Shown here piece after piece: positions 57,275 to 64,000 of a stretch of DNA of 64,000 nt (the stretch's first letter is position 1; every line of letters starts with the position of its first letter). The notes beneath the pieces were generated by a model. That model was given only the letters and a program-made list of their open reading frames with translations, was not told the DNA's origin and did no database searches. Both the position numbers and the translations under genes were made by a program. This stretch comes from CAVSRC01 sp963830205 (lineage in GTDB: Bacteria; Pseudomonadota; Alphaproteobacteria; Rhizobiales; Kaistiaceae): the NCBI GenBank assembly GCA_963830205.1, contig CAWHLP010000034.1:3735-67734 (forward strand). Reading direction: 5' to 3'.

Positions 57275-57742
57275 CTAGCCGGGCGGCGCGACGGTGACCT
57301 TGGTCAGAAGTGAATTGGCGATGAAGCACTCGGCGTGGGCGGTCTCGTGCAGCCGCTCAAGCTCGTCCGGCTCCGGCGTCTTGCCGCGGAACGCGATCCT
57401 GGGCGACAACGTCACCTCCGAGACCCACAGCTTGCCGGCCTCGTTCTTCTCCATCACGCCGACGGCATCGTCGTCGTAGCTGTCGACGACGAAGCCGGCG
57501 CGCCGGGCAATGTCGAGGAAGGTCAGCATGTGGCAGGAGGAGAGCGAGGCGACCAGCGCCTCCTCCGGGTCGACCGCGGCCGCGACGGTAAAACGCTCCG
57601 GCACGACATGAGGCGATGCGGTCGCCGGCACTTCCGTGCCGCCGTCGAAGCGCCAGACATGGCCACGGGTATAGCGGCCGCGGGCGAAATCGTCGGTGTC
57701 GCTCCGCCACGCGATGGTGGCGGTGTAGGTATTTCCGCGCAT
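57275..57742 (-). CDS. OsmC-like peroxidase family protein inside the gcv operon
   Basis: 155 residues from ATG 57742 (MRGNTYTATIAWRSDTDDFA). The OsmC fold is indicated by VDPEEALVASLSSCHMLTFL with its conserved Cys, and by AHAECFIANSLLTKVTV with the second Cys region. OsmC/Ohr proteins reduce organic hydroperoxides with a thiol pair; this one is of the SACOL1771/YhfA-like type. It lies 17 bp after gcvH and 20 bp before gcvPA, so it is co-transcribed under the glycine riboswitch. The frame is open through gcvH but that part is a shadow. Confidence 0.86.
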   Translation of the reverse strand: MRGNTYTATIAWRSDTDDFARGRYTRGHVWRFDGGTEVPATASPHVVPERFTVAAAVDPEEALVASLSSCHMLTFLDIARRAGFVVDSYDDDAVGVMEKNEAGKLWVSEVTLSPRIAFRGKTPEPDELERLHETAHAECFIANSLLTKVTVAPPG

Positions 57743-57759
57743 CAGCGGCTGTCCCTCGT

Positions 57760-58131
57760 TCAGATGGTTTCGAGGAAGGCCTTGTAGGCGGCCTCGTCCA
57801 TGAGGCCTTCGAGATCGGCGGCGTTGTCGGGCTTGAGCTTGAGGATCCAGCCGGCGTCTTCGGCCGCCTCGTTCACGGTGCCGGGGCCGTCGGAAAGCGA
57901 CTGGTTGACCGCGACCACCTCGCCGCCAACCGGCGCGAACACCTCGCTGGCGGCCTTGACCAACTCGACCACCGCCGCCTCCTCGCCCTTGGCGATCTTC
58001 TTGCCGACCTCCGGCAGCTCGACGAAGACGATGTCGCCGAGCTGTTCCTGGGCGTGGTCGGAGATGCCGACCACGGCAAGGTCGCCCTCCAGGCGAATCC
58101 ATTCGTGTTCTTTGGTGTAGCGGGTGGCCAT
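57760..58131 (-). CDS. gcvH: Glycine cleavage system H protein
   Basis: Lipoyl carrier shuttling the aminomethyl group between P, T and L proteins. 123 residues. N-terminal MATRYTKEHEWIRLEGDLAV; the lipoylated Lys lies in VELVKAASEVFAPVGGEVV; ends DEAAYKAFLETI. Thirteen bp after gcvT. Confidence 0.97.
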   Translation of the reverse strand: MATRYTKEHEWIRLEGDLAVVGISDHAQEQLGDIVFVELPEVGKKIAKGEEAAVVELVKAASEVFAPVGGEVVAVNQSLSDGPGTVNEAAEDAGWILKLKPDNAADLEGLMDEAAYKAFLETI

Positions 58132-58144
58132 GGGCGTACCTCGA

Positions 58145-59320
58145 TCAGGGCTTGGGTTTGCGGAAATAGCGATGGGGAACGAAAGGCAGAGGCACGACGG
58201 TCGCCGCGATCTCCTTGCCGCGCACCATCAGGTTGACCGGCGTCTCGGGCTCGGCCACGCCGGCGGCGACATAGCCCATGGCGATCGGTCCTTCGACGGT
58301 GGGGCCGAAGCCGCCGGAGGTGACCACGCCGATGGGGCGGCCCTCGCTGTCGCGGATCTCGGTGCCATCACGGGCCGGTGCCTTGCCCACCGGCTTGAGG
58401 CCGACGCGCTTGCGCTGGGTGCCCAGGGCAAGCTCGCGCAGGATGCGTTCGGCGCCGGGGAAATCGCCGCGCTCGCGGCGGCGCTTGGAGATGGCGAAGG
58501 CGAGGTCGGCCTCGACCGGCGAAGTGGTCGCGTCGAGGTCGTGGCCGTTCAGCGGCAGGCCGGCTTCCAGGCGCAGCGAATCGCGGGCGCCGAGGCCGAT
58601 AGGCTTGACCCGCTGGTCGGCCGTGAGCCGGTCCCACAGGGCGCCGGCCTGCTTCGCCAGAACCAGCATCTCGAACCCGTCCTCACCGGTGTAGCCGGAG
58701 CGCGAGATGACGAGCTTGCCGCCCTCCCAGGCGAACCACCCGTAGGTCATGAAGCCGAGGTCGGTTGCCGTCGGCACGAGCCCGCGCATGACGTCGGCTG
58801 CCTCCGGCCCCTGCAAGGCGATGAGGCCGCCGTCGTCGGCACGTGTCAGCGTGGCGCGGTCGCCCGCGGCCGCGCGGATCAGGTCGAAATCGCCGTCCTT
58901 GGTGCCGGCGTTGACCACGACATAGAGCGTGCCCGACCATTTCGGATCGGCGGGACGGGCAACCATCAGGTCGTCGATGATGCCGCCGGCCTGGTTGAGG
59001 AGCAGCGTGTAGCGGATCTGGCCGGGCTTGAGGCCGGCGAGGTCGCCAGGGACGAGCGGCTCCAGGATCGCGGCAATGGCCGCGTGGTCGGCCTCTGGAT
59101 CGCCGCTCGGCGCGTTGAGGGCGAGGAAGCACGGCCCCATGTGCGACACGTCGAAGAGGCCGGCATGGGTGCGTGTCCAGGTGTGCTCGGCGATGATACC
59201 GGTCGGGTACTGGACGGGCATGGCGTAGCCGCCGAACGGCACCATGCGGGCGCCGAGTGCGCGATGACGCCCCGCCAGGACGGTCTCACGGAGGACTTCT
59301 GTGCCGGCTGCTTCAGCCAC
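58145..59320 (-). CDS. gcvT: Glycine cleavage system T protein (aminomethyltransferase)
   Basis: Transfers the methylene group from the H protein to tetrahydrofolate, releasing ammonia. 391 residues from GTG 59320, with AAGGA upstream. Signature stretches are LGARMVPFGGYAMPVQYPTG, AGLFDVSHMGPCFLALN, ISRSGYTGEDGFEMLV and ARDSLRLEAGLPLNGHDL. First gene of gcvT-gcvH-osmC-gcvPA-gcvPB, directly downstream of a tandem glycine riboswitch. Confidence 0.97.
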   Translation of the reverse strand: MAEAAGTEVLRETVLAGRHRALGARMVPFGGYAMPVQYPTGIIAEHTWTRTHAGLFDVSHMGPCFLALNAPSGDPEADHAAIAAILEPLVPGDLAGLKPGQIRYTLLLNQAGGIIDDLMVARPADPKWSGTLYVVVNAGTKDGDFDLIRAAAGDRATLTRADDGGLIALQGPEAADVMRGLVPTATDLGFMTYGWFAWEGGKLVISRSGYTGEDGFEMLVLAKQAGALWDRLTADQRVKPIGLGARDSLRLEAGLPLNGHDLDATTSPVEADLAFAISKRRRERGDFPGAERILRELALGTQRKRVGLKPVGKAPARDGTEIRDSEGRPIGVVTSGGFGPTVEGPIAMGYVAAGVAEPETPVNLMVRGKEIAATVVPLPFVPHRYFRKPKP

Positions 59321-59371
59321 GGGACGATCCTTCGACAGAGGTGGACACGCGGTAGCGGGTTGCCCCGTCCG

Positions 59372-59569
59372 CGCCCCCTCTGTCTTCGGACCTGAGAGAT
59401 TCCTGCCGGCGCCATCCGCGGCGCCAGGGCAGTTACTCCGTCGGTGAGCAGGCGGACGTCGCCTGCTGCTTTCCAGAGTGTCGCCGACCAGCCGGTCCTT
59501 TGGCCTGAGAGTTTCCGGGGCGGTTGCTCCTTCGGCGCCGGACCAAAGCGGTCCGATCTCTCCCGGCGG
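59372..59569 (-). ncRNA. Tandem glycine riboswitch of the gcv operon
   Basis: Read on the minus strand there are two glycine aptamers in series. The first contains GGGAGAGA, GCGCCGAAGGAGCAACC, AAACTCTCAGGCCAAAGGACC; a linker ACTCTGGAAAGC follows; the second has CACCGACGGAGTAA, AATCTCTCAGGTCCGAAGAC and closes with AGAGGGGGC. The CTCTCAGG core appears twice, about 95 bp apart, as expected. It ends about 50 bp before the gcvT start. By family, glycine binding switches the operon on. The expression platform was not resolved. Confidence 0.93.
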
Positions 59570-59661
59570 TCGTTACGTCCCGCCTGCCACAAGCCGACGG
59601 GTGCCGGAACGCGACTCCATCCCGGCTAGAACCATCCTAGAACTGCGGATGGCCGAGTCAA

Positions 59662-60306
59662 TCAGGTGCCGGGCTTGGCTGGCTTTCCCTCGTCGAAGCC
59701 GACATAGACGATCAGGTCGCGGTCGTCCGGCGCCACCTTGAACACCACCTGATCGAAGACACTGCTGTAGTCGGCGGCGAATTCCGGCGCCGCGAGCGTG
59801 GTGCTGACCGAAAACGCCTTTGAAAACAGCACGCTGTTGTCGTGCTGCCGCGCCACCGCGATCCTGATCGGCAAGGTGACCGCCCCGGCGCCGCCCTTCG
59901 GCCCTGCCAGGATGCGCCCGCCGACCCCTACCTTGATCGACAGCGTGGCGGCGTCCAGCGCGTGGCATTCGCGCGCCGTCTGGGTGATCGACCCCTGCAC
60001 GCGGACGAAAGCCGGGTCGCCGTCGTGGCCGCGATCATAAGTGGCCAGCGCTTCCGTACCGGGCAGCACCTGCACCGGCGGGCAATAGCCCGACTTCATG
60101 AAGTAGCTGGTATCGAGTTTCCCGGTGTCGACCACGGTGACGCCGGCATTTCCGGCGCTCCCGGTGGCGTCGGCGCTCGGCTTGGGACCGCCGCCGAGGA
60201 GGCCGGCGAGCCCGCCGCTCCCCGAGCCGCCGCCGCTGCTGCTGGCGCAGGCGGCAAGCAGGGTGGCAAAGGCGATAGAGGCAATAACGCCCAAGAGACG
60301 AGGCAT
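59662..60306 (-). CDS. Predicted lipoprotein, hypothetical
   Basis: 214 residues from ATG 60306 (MPRLLGVIASIAFATLLAAC). The N-terminus is a lipoprotein signal with lipobox LLAAC, so lipidation at Cys20 is expected, followed by a Ser/Gly-rich linker of 25 residues. The remainder is a beta-rich domain with DTSYFMKSGYCPPVQVLPGT and LSIKVGVGGRILAGPKGGAG. I recognise the pattern as a conserved outer-membrane lipoprotein of alphaproteobacteria without known function. It diverges from thrC. Confidence 0.82.
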   Translation of the reverse strand: MPRLLGVIASIAFATLLAACASSSGGGSGSGGLAGLLGGGPKPSADATGSAGNAGVTVVDTGKLDTSYFMKSGYCPPVQVLPGTEALATYDRGHDGDPAFVRVQGSITQTARECHALDAATLSIKVGVGGRILAGPKGGAGAVTLPIRIAVARQHDNSVLFSKAFSVSTTLAAPEFAADYSSVFDQVVFKVAPDDRDLIVYVGFDEGKPAKPGT

Positions 60307-60508
60307 CTGCCCCCCGGCAAAAGCAGAAATATGAGGCCGCATCGGCACTTCCTTGCAATCGAATGCGGCCTTTCTATAGCAGCGGTCTATCGCCTTGGCG
60401 ACCGGCTCGCGGCCCCCCAGCCTTTCCCTTGCCGCGCCAGCCCCCGGCCGTTACCTTCCAGCGTTGGGAAACACCTGCCTTGAACACGGCTAAAGACATA
60501 GCCCGGCG

Positions 60509-61924
60509 ATGAAATATGTGAGTACGCGGGGGCGAGCACCCGCTTCTGGCTTCTCGGACGTTCTGCTGGCAGGCCTTGCCGGCGACGGCGGCCTGTTCGT
60601 GCCGGAGATCTGGCCGCGGCTCTCCCCGAAGGCGATCGCCGGGCTGGCGGGGCGGCCCTATGCCGAAGCCGCCGCCGAAGTGATCCGCCCCTTCGTCGGC
60701 GGCGAGATCGCCGACGATACGCTCAGTGCCATGTGCGCCTCCGCCTACGCCACCTTCCGCCACCCGGCGGTGGTGCCGCTCACCCAGGTCGCCCCCGGCG
60801 CGTGGATGCTGGAGCTCTTCCACGGGCCGACGCTCGCCTTCAAGGACGTCGCCATGCAGCTGCTGGCGCGGCTGATGGACCACGTGCTGACAGAGCGCGG
60901 CAAGCGGGTGACCATCATCGGCGCCACCTCCGGCGACACCGGCGCGGCGGCGATCGAGGCGTTCCGCGGTCGCGACAACGCCGACGTCTTCATCCTCTTC
61001 CCCGAGGGACGGGTGTCGCCGATCCAGCAGCGGCAGATGACCACCGTTGACGCGGACAACATTCACACCATCGCGGTCAAGGGCACCTTCGACGACTGCC
61101 AGGCGCTGGTGAAGGGCCTGTTCGGCAATCAAAGGCTGCGCGAGCGGTTGGGGCTGGCCGGCATCAACTCGATCAACTGGGCGCGCATCCTCGGCCAGAT
61201 CGTCTACTACTTCACCGCCGCGGTGGCGCTGGGCAGCCCGGCGCGGCCGGTCGCCTTCACCGTGCCCACCGGCAACTTCGGCGACATCTTCGCCGGCTAC
61301 GCCGCCAAGCGCATGGGCCTGCCGGTCGAACGGCTGGTGATCGCCACCAACGTCAACGACATCCTGGCGCGGACGCTTGCCAGCGGCCGCTACGAGGTGC
61401 GCGAAGTCCACGCCACCACCTCGCCCTCCATGGACATCCAGGTCTCATCCAATTTCGAGCGGCTGCTCTACGAGGCCTATGGGCGCGACGGCGCCGCGGT
61501 CGAAGGGCTGATGCAGCGACTCGCCCAGGCCCGCGCCTTCGACATCGCCGCAGGGCCGCTCGATCGGATCCGGATGGATTTCGCCGCTGGCCGGGCCGAC
61601 GAGGCAGAGGGTGCCGCCATCATGCGCGAGGTCCACACCCTGACCGGCGAACTGCCGGACCCGCACACCGCCGTGGCCCTTGCCGTCAGCCGGCGCTTCA
61701 TTGATCCGGCAGTGCCGATGGTGACGCTCGCCACCGCCCATGCGGCTAAGTTTCCCGAAGCGGTCGCGGCGGCGACCGGCATCCAGCCGGCGCTGCCCGA
61801 GGGACTTGCCGGCATCCTCGGCAAGCAGGAGCGTTACGCCACGCTCGCCAACGATCCCCGAGCCATCGAGGACTACATCGCGGCCCACAGCCGTGCCATC
61901 TCTGAAGAGAGTCTGACAACATGA
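60509..61924 (+). CDS. thrC: Threonine synthase
   Basis: PLP enzyme converting O-phosphohomoserine to threonine. 471 residues. The PLP lysine is Lys112 in FHGPTLAFKDVAMQLLARLM; N-terminal MKYVSTRGRAP and TIIGATSGDTGAAAIEAFRG (phosphate-binding) are diagnostic, and PTGNFGDIFAGYAAKRMGLP follows. Group of threonine synthases typical for proteobacteria with an N-terminal extension. The stop overlaps the start of the M16 peptidase gene (ATGA). Confidence 0.96.
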   Translation: MKYVSTRGRAPASGFSDVLLAGLAGDGGLFVPEIWPRLSPKAIAGLAGRPYAEAAAEVIRPFVGGEIADDTLSAMCASAYATFRHPAVVPLTQVAPGAWMLELFHGPTLAFKDVAMQLLARLMDHVLTERGKRVTIIGATSGDTGAAAIEAFRGRDNADVFILFPEGRVSPIQQRQMTTVDADNIHTIAVKGTFDDCQALVKGLFGNQRLRERLGLAGINSINWARILGQIVYYFTAAVALGSPARPVAFTVPTGNFGDIFAGYAAKRMGLPVERLVIATNVNDILARTLASGRYEVREVHATTSPSMDIQVSSNFERLLYEAYGRDGAAVEGLMQRLAQARAFDIAAGPLDRIRMDFAAGRADEAEGAAIMREVHTLTGELPDPHTAVALAVSRRFIDPAVPMVTLATAHAAKFPEAVAAATGIQPALPEGLAGILGKQERYATLANDPRAIEDYIAAHSRAISEESLTT

Positions 61925-63195
61925 CCGTTCGCCTGTCGCGTCTGGAGTCTGGCCTTACGGTCATCACCCACCCGATGGAGGAGCTGGAAAGCGCCGCCCT
62001 CGGGGTCTGGGTCGGTGCCGGCTCGCGCTCGGAGGAGGAGCACGAGCACGGCCTCTCGCATCTGCTCGAGCACATGGCCTTCAAGGGCACGCACCGGCGC
62101 TCGGCCCTCGACATCGCCGAGGAGATTGAGGCGGTCGGCGGCGAGGTGAATGCTGCGACCAGCGTCGAGACCACCTCCTACTATGCCCGCATCCTCAAGG
62201 ACGACGTGCCGCTGGCCCTCGATATCCTGGCCGACATCCTGCAGAACTCGGCCTTCGACGCCAAGGAGCTGGCGCGCGAACAGCACGTCATCGTGCAGGA
62301 GATCGGCGCCGCCCTGGATACGCCGGACGACCGCGTCTACGACCTCTTCACCGAGGCCGCCTACCCCGCCCAGCCGATAGGGCGCACCATCCTGGGCACG
62401 CCGGAGACGGTGCGGGCCACCGGCTCGCCGATGCTCGACGCCTATCTCGCCCGCCATTATCGGGGGCCGCAGATGGTCCTGGCCGCCGCCGGCGCGCTCG
62501 ACCACGACCGCCTCGTCGATCTCGCGGCCGAACACTTCGCCAAGCTCGGCAGCCAACCCGGGCCTGCCCCGAAGCCGGCCACCTACAAGGGCGGCGACCT
62601 GCGCCAGGCGCGCGACCAGATGGAGACGCAGATCATCGTCGGCTTCGAGGGTCGCCCCTATACCTCCGAAGGCTTCTATACGGCGCAGGTGCTCTCTGCC
62701 GTGCTCGGCGGCGGGATGTCGTCGCGCCTGTTCCAGGAAGTGCGCGAGCGCCGCGGGCTGTGCTACTCGATCTACGCCTTCCATTGGAGCTTTGCCGATA
62801 CCGGCATGCTCGGCGTCCACGCCGCCGCCGGTCCCGGCGATGTCGGCGAGCTGATGCCGGTCATCCTCGGCGAACTGGGACGCGCCGCCCATGACATCGG
62901 CGAGACCGAGCTGCATCGCGCCAAGGCGCAGCTCCGCGCCGGCCTGCTGATGACCCTGGAAAACCCGGCGGCGCGCGCCGGCCAGCTCGCCCGCCAGATC
63001 CTCCTCTTCGGCCGGCACATCCCGGTGGCCGAACTGGCGGCGCGCATCGAAGCGATCACGGTCGAAGAAATCCGCAAGCTGGCGGAGGATATCCTGACCG
63101 GCAGCCGGCCGACGCTGGCCGCGGTAGGGCCGCTCGACGGGTTGATGACGGCGGAAAAGGTTGCAGAGCATTTCGGAGCGCGCCTGAGCGCTTGA
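61921..63195 (+). CDS. M16-family zinc peptidase (processing-peptidase-like)
   Basis: 424 residues. Inverted zinc motif H-x-x-E-H at His47-Leu-Leu-Glu-His51 in SHLLEHMAFKGTHRRS, with the distal Glu region ARILKDDVPLALDILADIL and REQHVIVQEIGAALDTPDDR. The C-terminal half contains GGGMSSRLFQEVRERRGLCY, typical for the catalytic mitochondrial-processing-peptidase beta-like subgroup. It is the bacterial relative of that mitochondrial enzyme and is commonly coupled to thrC in alphaproteobacteria. Four-base overlap with thrC. Confidence 0.93.
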   Translation: MTVRLSRLESGLTVITHPMEELESAALGVWVGAGSRSEEEHEHGLSHLLEHMAFKGTHRRSALDIAEEIEAVGGEVNAATSVETTSYYARILKDDVPLALDILADILQNSAFDAKELAREQHVIVQEIGAALDTPDDRVYDLFTEAAYPAQPIGRTILGTPETVRATGSPMLDAYLARHYRGPQMVLAAAGALDHDRLVDLAAEHFAKLGSQPGPAPKPATYKGGDLRQARDQMETQIIVGFEGRPYTSEGFYTAQVLSAVLGGGMSSRLFQEVRERRGLCYSIYAFHWSFADTGMLGVHAAAGPGDVGELMPVILGELGRAAHDIGETELHRAKAQLRAGLLMTLENPAARAGQLARQILLFGRHIPVAELAARIEAITVEEIRKLAEDILTGSRPTLAAVGPLDGLMTAEKVAEHFGARLSA

Positions 63196-63209
63196 GGCAG
63201 CGGCGGCAG

Positions 63210-63797
63210 ATGGCATTCCTCCGGTCGATATCAACCAACAATGTGCCGCCGGTCCTGCGCGGCGACCGGGTCATGCTGCGTACCCCGGTGCCGGGCGACT
63301 ACGCCCAGTGGGCGAAGCTGCGCGAGGAGAGCCGCGGCTTCCTCGCCCCGTGGGAGCCGATCTGGCCGGCCGACGACCTCACCAAGCTGGCCTTCCGCCG
63401 GCGGCTGAGGCGCTACCAGCGCGAGATCCGCAACGGCACCGGCTACCCGTTCTTCGTGTTTTCGCCCGATGGCGACACGCTCCTCGGCGGCCTCACCCTG
63501 TCGCAGATCCAGCGCGGCGTCACCCAGTCGGTGGTGCTGGGCTACTGGATGGGCGCTTCCTATGCCGGCAAGGGGCTGATGACCAACGCGGTGAGGACGG
63601 TCAGCCGCTTCGTCTTCGACACCCTGCACTTGAACCGCATCGAGGCCGCCTGCCTGCCCCACAATGCCGCTTCCATCCGCCTCCTCGAAAAGGTCGGATT
63701 CGCCCGGGAAGGTTACGCGCGCAAGTATCTGTGCATCGACGGCCGCTGGCAGGATCACCTGCTTTTCGGCCTGGTTCGCGACGATCCCCGGCCCTAG
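63210..63797 (+). CDS. GNAT acetyltransferase, RimJ/RimL-like
   Basis: 195 residues from ATG 63210 (MAFLRSIS); a TTG at 63192 is an alternative that would overlap the peptidase gene. Segments RGDRVMLRTPVPGDYAQWAK, GYWMGASYAGKGLMTNAVRT (acetyl-CoA loop) and NRIEAACLPHNAASIRLLEK are typical of ribosomal-protein-Ser/Ala acetyltransferase relatives. Acceptor unknown. Confidence 0.88.
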   Translation: MAFLRSISTNNVPPVLRGDRVMLRTPVPGDYAQWAKLREESRGFLAPWEPIWPADDLTKLAFRRRLRRYQREIRNGTGYPFFVFSPDGDTLLGGLTLSQIQRGVTQSVVLGYWMGASYAGKGLMTNAVRTVSRFVFDTLHLNRIEAACLPHNAASIRLLEKVGFAREGYARKYLCIDGRWQDHLLFGLVRDDPRP

Positions 63798-63900
63798 CCG
63801 GGACCGCGCGCCGGGCCGGATCGGGGGGCAGGTTCCGCTTGCCGGGTGGGCGGGATCAACTTACTAAGTCAACACGTCGCTTCGGGCGCTGGAGGATCGG

Positions 63901-64000
63901 TTGCAGTTGGCGCGTCGTATCGCGGTCCTCGTTCTCTCTCTGCTGAGCCTTTTCGCCGTGTCGGTGCCGGCCGACGCGCTGGAGGCGGTTTCCGTGCCCC
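63901..64000 (+). CDS. Start of an exported protein, cut by the window end
   Basis: TTG 63901 has GGAGG about five bases upstream and opens a frame beginning LQLARRIAVLVLSLLSLFAV and SVPADALEAVSVP, a clear signal peptide. Only about 33 codons are in the window. In relatives this position after thrC-M16-GNAT often holds a large sensor protein, but that cannot be checked here. Confidence 0.55.
   Translation, partial: MQLARRIAVLVLSLLSLFAVSVPADALEAVSVP

Overview
The window is a GC-rich stretch of chromosomal DNA from an alphaproteobacterium, most likely order Hyphomicrobiales (Rhizobiales). Pointers to this are a CcrM-type GANTC methyltransferase, an F0 operon of the form atpI-B-E-F'-F separate from F1, a dciA-like/dsbA/smc cluster, a NadQ-like regulator near nadABC, a CIRCE-controlled groESL pair and GTTC-N7-GTTC type sequences. 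The split glycine decarboxylase (gcvPA/gcvPB) argues against typical Rhizobiaceae. I do not assign a genus. Almost everything is housekeeping; there is no prophage, CRISPR array, rRNA or recognisable tRNA.

Layout. 1-6.2 kb: end of a secreted hypothetical gene, groESL, then ygfZ, an HD hydrolase, a small tyrosine-phosphatase-like gene and a NUDIX/winged-helix NAD regulator. 6.2-11.8 kb: secreted hypothetical, ppdK, a SleB-type cell-wall hydrolase, ppk2. 11.9-16 kb: nadA-(GNAT)-nadB-nadC with a strong palindromic operator candidate. 16.1-19.7 kb: panE, an MFS transporter, an acuI-like reductase, a DUF3096 peptide. 19.9-27.1 kb: glyS and glyQ, separated by a DUF433/DUF5615 toxin-antitoxin-like pair on the opposite strand, then sppA, trmN6 and two DUF2007 genes. 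27.2-35.1 kb: polyprenyl synthase, a TPR-LysM protein, ispE, moaB, a glycosyltransferase, a radical SAM protein with a LexA-box-like site, a LysE-type exporter, rnhB. 35.3-37.8 kb: the F0 operon. 38-48.8 kb: dciA-like, dsbA, smc, then an IS-containing, repeat-rich accessory block, then an ABC-F ATPase, mutY and a HAD gene. 48.8-53.8 kb: PHP phosphoesterase, ccrM, HAD phosphatase, ClC channel. 53.8-59.6 kb: glycine cleavage operon gcvT-H-(osmC)-PA-PB behind a tandem glycine riboswitch, with a decayed DUF559 gene between gcvPA and gcvPB. 59.6-64 kb: lipoprotein, thrC, M16 peptidase, GNAT, and the start of a further gene.

The most striking global signal is that seven conserved genes (glyS, sppA, trmN6, the glycosyltransferase, atpF', the ABC-F gene twice, gcvPB) each carry a shift of exactly +1 nucleotide, mostly in short homopolymers. 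Several are essential genes, so single-base insertion errors in the assembly are the simplest explanation, and annotations here should be corrected accordingly. The biologically most interesting items are the toxin-antitoxin-like pair splitting glyQ from glyS, the SOS-box-like site in front of a SplB-like radical SAM gene, the palindrome in front of nadA, and an unexplained strongly base-paired stretch near 44.9-45.08 kb.
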